Assembly (NCBI GenBank): GCA_014904845.1
Contig: MU119234.1
Span: forward strand, 62,001 to 126,000
Direction of reading: 5' to 3'
Source of the DNA: Acephala macrosclerotiorum
Taxonomy: Eukaryota > Ascomycota > Leotiomycetes > Helotiales > Mollisiaceae
Length of the DNA stretch: 64,000 nt
Positions 56,601-64,000 of this stretch are shown in pieces. The position numbers were made by a program, and so were the translations under genes. The first letter of the stretch is position 1; each line of letters begins with the position of its first letter. The notes beneath the pieces are model-generated. The model searched no databases, was not told where the DNA came from, and saw only the letters and a list, made by a program, of their open reading frames with translations.

Positions 56601-57660
56601 AAGTATTTTAATTTTTTAATATTAAATAATATAATTATTCGTATACGAGATTAATATTTTTATACGTATAAATTTTATTTAAATCGTTCGATTTTACGAT
56701 TAAATTTTATATAATATTAATATTTTTATTTTTTATTTTTATTTATTTATATAATTTATAAAACGATTAAAATTTATTAATCGAATAAAATACGATTATT
56801 AATTTATATATAAATATTAAAATTTTTATAATTTAATATTTTAATTTGTATTTAATAAATTTATTTAAAAAATTTATAATAAATTAAATAAATTATAAAT
56901 TTCAAATATTTAAATATTTAATTTTAAATTAATATTATTAATAATATTATTAATATATGTATTTTTTAATAAAACGATTAATAATAAATATAAATTTTTT
57001 ATTATAAAAATATAATTTTTAATTTTTTTAAAATAAAATAAAAATATTTTAATATTTATTTTTATTATATAAATTTATTAATATATTTATTTATAATTTT
57101 TTTAAATAAATTTAATTAAAATTTTAAAAAATATTTTAATAAAAAATAAAAAATTATTATTATTTTATATTTGTATTTTTAAATAATAATTTATAAATAT
57201 TATAATATTTATAAAAAAAAAATTATTTATTATATATTATATTAATATTAAAAATAAAAACTTTTTTTAAATTAATAAATATTTTTTAAAAAATTTTATA
57301 ATTATTAAATAATAATATTTAATAATAATAAAAAAAATTTTATTAAAATTTATTTTTTTAATTAATATATATAATAATTATTTATATTAATAATATATTT
57401 TTTATTTAATTTATTTTAAAAAATTATTATTAAATTACGTACGTATATATTAAAAGAAATATATTATATAATAAAACTTATAAAAAAAAATTGTAAAACG
57501 TACTTATAAATAAAAATTAATATTATAAAAATTTTAAATTTTTAAAATATTAATATTAAATAAATCGATATAAATCAAATTTCGATTAAAACTTTTAATA
57601 AGTTTAATAAGAAAACGAAAACGAATACCGTCGTAATATTTTAATAAGTGGCTTTGTTAT
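50650..57660. repeat. 7-kb AT-rich RIP block
   Basis: Almost pure A/T over 7 kb, longer than any other block in the window. Surviving C is nearly all in CpG. The left part (50.7-53.0 kb) is T-dominated on plus and the stretch at about 53.9-55.6 kb is A-dominated, suggesting at least two elements or opposite orientations. One mutated LTR is still recognisable at 55983-56188. No coding frame survives. Confidence 0.85.
55983..56188. mobile_element. RIP-mutated LTR, relative of the solo LTR at 30.2 kb
   Basis: Aligns over its whole 206 bp with 30186-30393: TATTAGTTTAGT.GTCACGTG, GGGACTAGCGCCG, AATCAATCAACGAATTATTC and an end in ACTAACA. The TG start is now TA and GGG is AAA, as RIP would give. 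No matching flanking duplication is seen, so it may be the 3' LTR of a destroyed element to its left. Confidence 0.75.
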
Positions 57661-59090
57661 AAGTAATTAAAATTTATACAATTCCAAATATAAATAACAT
57701 GGAAATTGTAATCGATTTATAAGAGATTGAAAAAAGAGCTCCTAAGCAAAATCCAGCTGATTTATTAGCGCGATTAGGATTTAGGGTTTTGTTTAAGCTA
57801 AAACAGCAACTGCTCAAGTTCAAAAATGGAAATGGAATTTGGTGGGCAAAATTGTCGTCTGAGATTATAATGGTCTAAGGCGGGACTGGACTTTGGTAAA
57901 GTCAAGATTCGGCGCAGATTATGTTGGTTTTGTGCCGAATCTTAACCTGCGTCAGCTCTACCGCGGTTAGCCGTCTGCTCATGCGCTACTCTAATCACCT
58001 GCGATCACACCCTCAACGCAGGATGCTCAGTCACGTTCGTGATCTCCCTCTTGGTGGCCCATCATGCTTCGCCGTATCCTTCGCCTCTTCTATGCGAACG
58101 TTAGCAGCCCTACACGATCATATCCAGGGAGGCCATATCGACTCCTAGGAACAGGAGACAGATCGACCGTCCGGAGAATTTTCGGTGGAGTGGATGCAAT
58201 CCACAAACACATTTTCCAGATCTCGGCATCTCCACGCATTTTCGAAAGCAATCCACCGTCTTTTCCAAATGGGAACAAATTCCGATTGCGATGAGTTTTA
58301 GACGTTTCCTTTGCTGCCGAAATAATGTGACGATTGAGAGAGAAGCCGAAGCTACCTGATATTACCCGGAAATGATGCTGAAACTACAGGTCTTCCCTCA
58401 ATACGAACATTTTTTAGAACCGAACACTCAGTTTCTTCATCCTTTTTATCTTCAACCTACCATAATTTATGTTGGTCTAGATTTCATTCATACGCGTTTG
58501 CCTTGCTCGTTCTTGGATTTTCCCTTGTTTTTCCTCCCTTGCTGCGATTTCCCTTCCCCTTTCCAGCCTCCCCGCTTCCCATTCCCGCCGTCGTCCATGC
58601 TCTGTTTAAACACCACGCAGAGCATTGGGCAAAACACGAACCAATACCTGCTAGAAAGTTGCTAATCCAACCCATCCCAATTCTTTCGCCGGGCGCAACA
58701 GCGCCGGCTCCAAAGAGGCATCCAACCAGATTATTGCCGCTAGACTTTCGGTATTTGATAACAAGCGTGTTGAGCGAGCTGAATGAACTCGCTGGACTTC
58801 CCGCCCATGTTAGCCTTTTACGACATCGTGATTCGACGAGGCTTTGGTAACGAGAGGGTGCTGAAAAAGATGGCGACCATTGGCAGGTGCCACGAATCGC
58901 GGATTGTCTCACTCGGGCAGCCTCACCCGCCTTTTTGCTTCATCAAGCAATATAAACCCCCAGTGTTCCGTTAGACGGCCAAAAGAATCTTCCAACTGAA
59001 ATACATCCCTCTTCTATTCTCTTTTCGTCTTTGACTGCGCTACAACCGCTCGCTCTATGACTGCGACCTTGTCTTGAAGCCCGAACACTC
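57661..59090. other. Intergenic between AT block and CorA-like gene
   Basis: Contains a strong hairpin at 57904-57943 and a C/T-rich stretch near 58540-58600. Frames on both strands (58484-58912 minus, 58503-58850 plus) overlap and have no motif. A ttttgcag just before 59102 could be an intron acceptor of an upstream non-coding exon. Confidence 0.35.
57904..57943. repeat. Inverted repeat / hairpin, 13-bp arms
   Basis: Arms AAGATTCGGCGCA (57904-57916) and TGTGCCGAATCTT (57931-57943) pair over 13 positions with one G.T, around a 14-base loop. It may mark the end of a transposon at the edge of the AT block. Confidence 0.6.
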
Positions 59091-59101
59091 TTTTGCAGGC
59101 A

Positions 59102-61048
59102 ATGGATGAAGCACTAAACGTTGAAAGGGGCGAGGCTGTGCGAAAGCAACCTTTAGTTTTAAAAATTTCAATCGACAGCAACGGGAAGATTTCCACTCCT
59201 GCTCATACTAAATCGAACAAAGCATTCAAACCACTTCCGAAACCCAGAAGAGCCTCAACCATTGCCGCAAAATTCCGATCCCCTCACTGGTCAGCCAAGA
59301 ATAAAGGCGGAAACGAGCAACCTGAAGGCTTGGAGGGGCTTCTGCCTAGGTCCGATGAAGTGAATATAGAGAAAGAGACAATGAAGACCGAGGAGAACCT
59401 GCGAACTTCCATTGAAGACAACAACGCCGAGAGGCCACTCAACTCCTCCGAAATCGGCCGAGTTCAAGACACCGTTGAACCCATCGCAGAGCTCTACCTT
59501 TTCGAGCGACCTTGTGGCAAGGACGCTGAGGATCAGCTTTTAACAAAGCTGGATGCGCTGTTCGCAGACATTCCGCGAAAGGACTTGGAAAGCTTCCTCG
59601 AAGGGCACTCCAAAGACGCCGTATCTCAGATTGGCACTTACGCGATGGAAGTGATAACAGGAGAAGAGAAGACCTTAGAAAATCTGAAGCCGTTCTTCGC
59701 GAAGTGGTCGCGGCATGTAACTCAAACCAAAGACCATTGGAAGGTCGAGAGGATGATCAGGGCTAAGAATCCCTACGACGTTGACACTACCTTCGGAGAC
59801 CCAAGAGAGAAACGCATTCCTCACACTCGATATTCACGCTTTCCCGAGAACTGCCGAGGTTACTACCTGATATCCGAAATTGCAGACGAGATAAATCATG
59901 CGCTGAAAGAATGCGTCTCGGTATTTTCCAAGACGGTGGGACAAGTCTACAAGTGTACTACAAAGCGTCTCCATCAGTCCAACTTTATATGCTAACTCAT
60001 TTCAGGTGCGTTACTCTTCGACCCACTTCAATATCAGGACGCAACTCGTTATCGACCTCATCTCAAGGACATATCCGACAAAAAGGAGACCTTCAAGCAT
60101 GTTGAGAGAGGGAGAGATCGCTTTGTGAGATGTTTCAAGGAGAAGGAGAAGGCGAGCTTATTGACGCAGCCTGATATCATCGAGACTGAGATTCGGGAGT
60201 TGCTTGTCGACTTCATTCTCCGTGACGAGGCGTTGGTGATGTCTCAACTGAGTAATAGCCTCGATACGCTCGAGCTCTCTCTGGGTAACGACAAGCAACT
60301 ATCAGACACCCTACCGATCTGGCGGGGCTTTTTCGGCGAGGAGCGAAACAGGCTATTTCACCAGGGAGTAATGTTAGATTACATTCGCCGAATGTTGGAC
60401 ATTCCAAGAGGTGATACGAGAAATCATCCCGCAGAGGCATCATCATCATCATCGTCATCAGAGAAAAACTTTTCCAAAAAGATGGAGATCGTTGAGACTT
60501 CCAGGCAGTCCCTCGATAGGCGGATGGGCGGTACGTATCAAGCCTTGATGTCGACTATGAGCATCATCGAAAGCGACCGCGCCGTTAAGGAAGCAGAGGC
60601 AGTTACGAAACTCACCAATCTCGCCTTTTTCTTTATCCCACTCAGCCTCGTCGCTACTACCCTAGCGATGCCTCTGAAAGAGTTCCAGAATAGCGATGGC
60701 CTAAAAGTCTGGCTGTGGGTGACTGTCTCACTCTCAGTCATGACAATCACTTACTCGATCCTTTACTGGAAAAAGGTTATCAAATTCATTCAAGCAGCCA
60801 CCAAATACCTGAAGTCTTTTAACATGGACAAACTCAAAACCCTCATGGTCAATTTAGCCTTTGCTGGAATATATTTTTTCCTCTTCCTCATCTTTCTCGG
60901 CATCCTCGCTGTCAGCGGTATTGGTGTGTGGAAGATTAAGATGAGCCACTTATCGGGGGCTGCAAAGGGTGGACTAAGCTACCTCGTCGTTAGTGCCGCT
61001 CTCGGGTTCGTTTTCGCCTTCCTTGCCTGCTGCTGCGTTGTTAGGTAG
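59102..61048 (+). CDS. CorA-like membrane protein
   Basis: Exon 1 from the ATG at 59102 encodes a long soluble part with basic Lys/Pro-rich N-terminus (KPLPKPRRAS), then LYLFERPCGKDAEDQLLTKL and YPDV-like segments. After a junction between about 59920 and 60003 the frame reads GALLFDPLQYQDATRYRPH and runs open to TAG at 61046. The second part has a poly-Ser stretch, a helical MSTMSIIESDRAVKEAEAVT stalk and then a CorA-like first membrane helix (LTNLAFFFIPLSLVATTLA). Three more hydrophobic spans follow, near 60.71-60.77, 60.85-60.93 and 60.97-61.04 kb. The GMN signature expected after helix 1 is replaced by AMP. The exon junction was not resolved: candidate introns leave the frame off by one, so a frameshift is possible. 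Magnesium transport is not assured. Confidence 0.7.
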
Positions 61049-61049
61049 A

Positions 61050-62570
61050 TCAAGTGAAACGAAGAGTTACAGGAGAATTGCATAAACGGACCATGGTGAA
61101 CCGGAGTTGAAATGGGAAGCTTCCATCTCGGGGAAGAGTATGGAACCGAGTAAAAGGAAATAATGCGACTGGATGATTATCTTGCAGCGCCCAGAACCCA
61201 CTCTCAAAACCTTCAATGGCAGATGATCCCTAATGGATTTAAGTGCATTTGAGACTTTGTCAAGCTTCATCATCTACCGTGGCTGTTTTCCTCCCTTCCA
61301 TGCCCAGCTAGATAACATCATGTATTGGAACTTCTGTCAATGCAATTCTTCTTTCGCAAAGCTTTCCGAGTTGGAAATTGACACTGGAATTTGATTCCAT
61401 GTTTTGAGATCTACGAAAAGGCGCTGTTCTATCGTGTGCCCTCTCTTTTCACTTGACTAAAGTGGTCGAGACATTGGTTACTGGAGGTTAATTTGAAGCC
61501 CGATTCTAATTCTTTTCTAGCGAGGTGCAGGCAACAGAGGTAATCCTCTCGCAGCAAGGAACCTTGGCCAAGGAAGAAGTCGAAGAGGGCTGAATGTGAC
61601 TGTATTGGATGTCTTAGTCCATCGTAGCCCCCGTGAGACCGGTGTCTGCATTTTGAACATGGGAGGCTCAGTTGTCGTTTTGAGGATCCAAAATCAGCTC
61701 TGGGAGGAATCCTTATAAAGGTCAGCAAGGGAGCGGGAACGAATTCCCTACTCAACAGTCTCAACTTCATCACTATCTTGATAGGTTGAGAGAGATAGCT
61801 GTGTTCGAGGCAGCAGGGATTAGCAAAATTTATATATAGAAGGCAAGGATATTATAACCGATTCTGAAGGGGGCCAGAAAGCAGACCTCTTCATCACGCT
61901 CAAGCTGACTCAGCGATGCGCTCGGGTCCAAAGACGGAAATGGGCTTTGGTGAGGCCAAGATTCCCGGGAGCCTCATCAATTCCATCTTCGGTCCCTTGA
62001 ATAAGATTGGATCGCGAGTTGTCATCTTGCGGCGAGAATAGATCGTGTTGGTCTCGAGATATCGTAGTCTTACGTCGTGCCTCTAGCTCGATGTTCAAGT
62101 TGGGGCCGAAATCGATTTCGTTCATGGCAAGTAGACTAGTAGGACATGTCCGAGTCTCAAAGGAAAGAAATAACCTCGGTAAAGGTACTGAGGAGAAGAT
62201 GGCTTCGCAACCGGTGTGCGGCGCGTATATTATTTCAGGGCGAACCCACCTTGTGCCTCGATGGGTATGGCGCAGTAACAGGACCTGCATATTGCATTCG
62301 GACGCCTTCATTAACATAGCCAATGAACGAGACTATGTGCGTTGAAATCTAACGTTTGACATTGCTGTCAAACAAAACACTGATGCAATCAAACGAAACA
62401 GAAGCCTGACGGTGGGCCCCAACTTTGGTTTGATATCGCGTGATATTATAGGAAAAAACACTACTCAGTACGACGTACCATTCATTCATTGCTTGCCCTC
62501 ACCCAATGTCCGTGTTCTCTTTAAGCTGTCTCCGATTAGACCTTCAAAAGTACATGCACATCTTATGAGC
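61050..62570. other. Interval without a supportable gene
   Basis: A minus-strand frame at 61910-62323 (137 codons, ending FRLWTRAHR) and its plus-strand counterpart at 62007-62345 are equally open and unrecognised. Nothing decides between them. Rest of the interval empty. Confidence 0.35.
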
Positions 62571-62573
62571 TAG

Positions 62574-63071
62574 CTATTCCACATTATCGCCAGCACAAGT
62601 AGTACCGTCACTCTCCGCAACATAGATCTTCCAGACATTCTCAAATTGGTTCTGGAATGCCTCCACGGCTTCCTCGCTAATCTCCTCGACATCTGCGGCT
62701 TCCATCTCTTTCCTACTCATTACATTAGCATTTTATGCCTATGTATAGGGTGTAACTAACCTGAGATCGGACAAGACTTCCTGCATTCCTGGACAGTCGT
62801 GCTTCTCGTGACAGCGGTCACACCTTAAATTGTTGTCAAATCTGGTGAAAGCTTCCTCCACCATCATCAGCCATTCCTCTGTCAATTCGTCCTTAACTTC
62901 GAACGGGAGCTTGCAGTCCGGTCCTTCCATGTGCTCGTTTCGCGCGATAGCTTGGAGACGCTCGAGGCGGGCGTACGAGATTGGGGCGACAAATCGTGGG
63001 CTCGAGGGTGGAGGGTTCTTCTTGGTTTTGCGCCGGATTTTGGCTTGTTCCTTTGCCCATGACTGTGACAT
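62574..63071 (-). CDS. Small hypothetical protein (149 aa)
   Basis: Exons 63071-62761 and 62712-62574 keep frame over a 48-bp intron (gttagt to gagtag), giving exactly 150 codons including the stop. I chose the ATG at 63071 (MSQSWAKEQAKIRRKTKKNP) because the open frame upstream of it lacks protein-like composition. The N-terminus is basic and the middle helical (YARLERLQAIARNEHMEG). A possible zinc-binding cluster, CDRCHEKHDC, lies at about residues 86-95. The C-terminus is acidic (EEISEEAVEAFQNQFENVW). No family recognised. Confidence 0.5.
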
Positions 63072-63079
63072 CGTGAAGT

Positions 63080-64000
63080 CGGTGGTTTGCACGTTGATCG
63101 AGATGGCAGTTGTGATTTCGGAATGGATATGCTGCCGTTTGATTGTGATCGTAAAATGAGCGGAGGCGGAAGAGAAACTGCGTGCTGTAATTGTATTACC
63201 GTAGATGTCGTAGATACAGTACGATAGACCCGTGGCTGTGATTGTGGAAAAGTGTGTTGCGACGAAGATGGTTCGTGTCTGCGGAAGCAAATAAATATTA
63301 CCACAAAGTCGCCGACGAATGTAGTCTATCGTCGAGTGTCTACTGGCGGAGGTAAGCAATGAAGCATTCAATGAAGCATTGTTCTCTGAGGGGATGAAGT
63401 CAGGGATGAAATGTTACGTGCATCAACCCGTTGTCCTTGCTTAAGATGAAATGTCCGACGAAAAGTACCTTTATAGGCGAAAGAGCTAAATAGTTCTTGA
63501 GAAGTTGTCCTTTGATCCCTTAGACACTCCAGTGGGAATGGAAAAAGAATGGGAAAGGATACTTGAGAGCCAAGACTCAAAGCACGCACCGTAAATCCTG
63601 GGTCTAATGTACAACCGCATTTATCTTCATCAAATCGAGGGACAGCGGTCATGCATGTTGAAAAGCAGGGAAAGATCTTCAGTTGCTTAAATCCTGTGCT
63701 GCAGCCGCCAATGGTAAATAGAGAGAAGAGTAGGGAAATGTGTTGAAGGCCGTAGCCCAGCTTGCAGCAGGCCCATGGCCAAATCCACGATGGCGGATTA
63801 CCTATAATGAATGGAGCTACGACAATGATACTTCACGAATTTACCTAAGGAAGGATTTGTTCTTTATTTCCTTCTTGAAGTACCTGCAGTCCAAGTATCC
63901 CGAGGGGAAATGAAGAGAGCAAGCAGAGTGAAAGATGCTTCTGAAGTCGATGCGCCTTTTCGTCAAGTATCCCAAGCCAAAACTTCAGGTTGTCCTGAAA
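63080..64000. other. Right edge, nothing recognised
   Basis: Upstream region of the 149-residue gene and unassigned DNA. A 94-codon minus frame (63368-63652) has no motif. Confidence 0.35.

Noticed and set aside
58484..58912. 142-codon minus-strand ORF and its plus-strand shadow
   Set aside because: Composition follows a C/T-rich stretch; no motif.
61910..62345. Overlapping ORFs of 137 (minus) and 112 (plus) codons
   Set aside because: Mutually exclusive and equally featureless. Not enough to choose either as a gene.

Overview
The window is nuclear DNA of a filamentous ascomycete (Pezizomycotina). The evidence is short GT..AG introns, two HET-domain genes, an eqolisin-type peptidase relic, a GH3 beta-glucosidase, a cerato-platanin, Fot1-type transposons, and GC-balanced gene islands separated by extremely AT-rich blocks of the kind made by repeat-induced point mutation (RIP). 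The secreted repertoire suggests a plant-associated or saprotrophic species, possibly a Leotiomycete, but nothing here fixes the species.

Layout. 1-8.1 kb: four decayed copies of one gene family, recognised by a GYGDFCFGR-type motif followed by an F-box-like FPFFKLP..EIR segment. 8.6-16.1 kb: a hAT-like MITE, then a protein-kinase-like pseudogene split by a Fot1/pogo-type transposon, then a C2H2-type pseudogene, then a TIR element with a RIPped interior. 16.2-20.5 kb: one large unrecognised fungal gene. 21.2-23.6 kb: HET-domain gene 1. 24-29.7 kb: repeat termini, a peptidase G1 pseudogene holding a Harbinger-like MITE, and a 1.5-kb AT block. 29.9-33.9 kb: two more broken family copies, one carrying a solo LTR. 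36-42.5 kb: the best-preserved part, with GH3 beta-glucosidase, a small membrane protein, a CAP/SCP protein, a small secreted protein and a cerato-platanin. 43.8-46.3 kb: HET-domain gene 2 (one in-frame stop) and a WD40 fragment. 48.3-49.4 kb: an unknown relic and a DUF1857/AtaL-like gene. 50.6-57.7 kb: a 7-kb RIPped block holding a mutated LTR. 59-63 kb: a CorA-like membrane protein and a small acidic protein.

The genes do not form one pathway. The 36-42.5 kb island is secretion-oriented (cell-wall degradation and host or surface interaction). The two HET genes, the WD40 scrap, the kinase and C2H2 relics and the large unknown gene look like a fast-turnover accessory compartment of the allorecognition or NLR-associated sort. 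Six mobile elements can be delimited to the base by terminal repeats and target-site duplications. Four of them sit inside coding sequence.

The most unusual material is the six-copy decayed family with its shared intron and motifs, and the mutational pattern. In the AT blocks almost every surviving C is in CpG, while GC-island copies of the same repeats have instead lost CpG. Splice junctions and family assignments were made by eye, without database searches.
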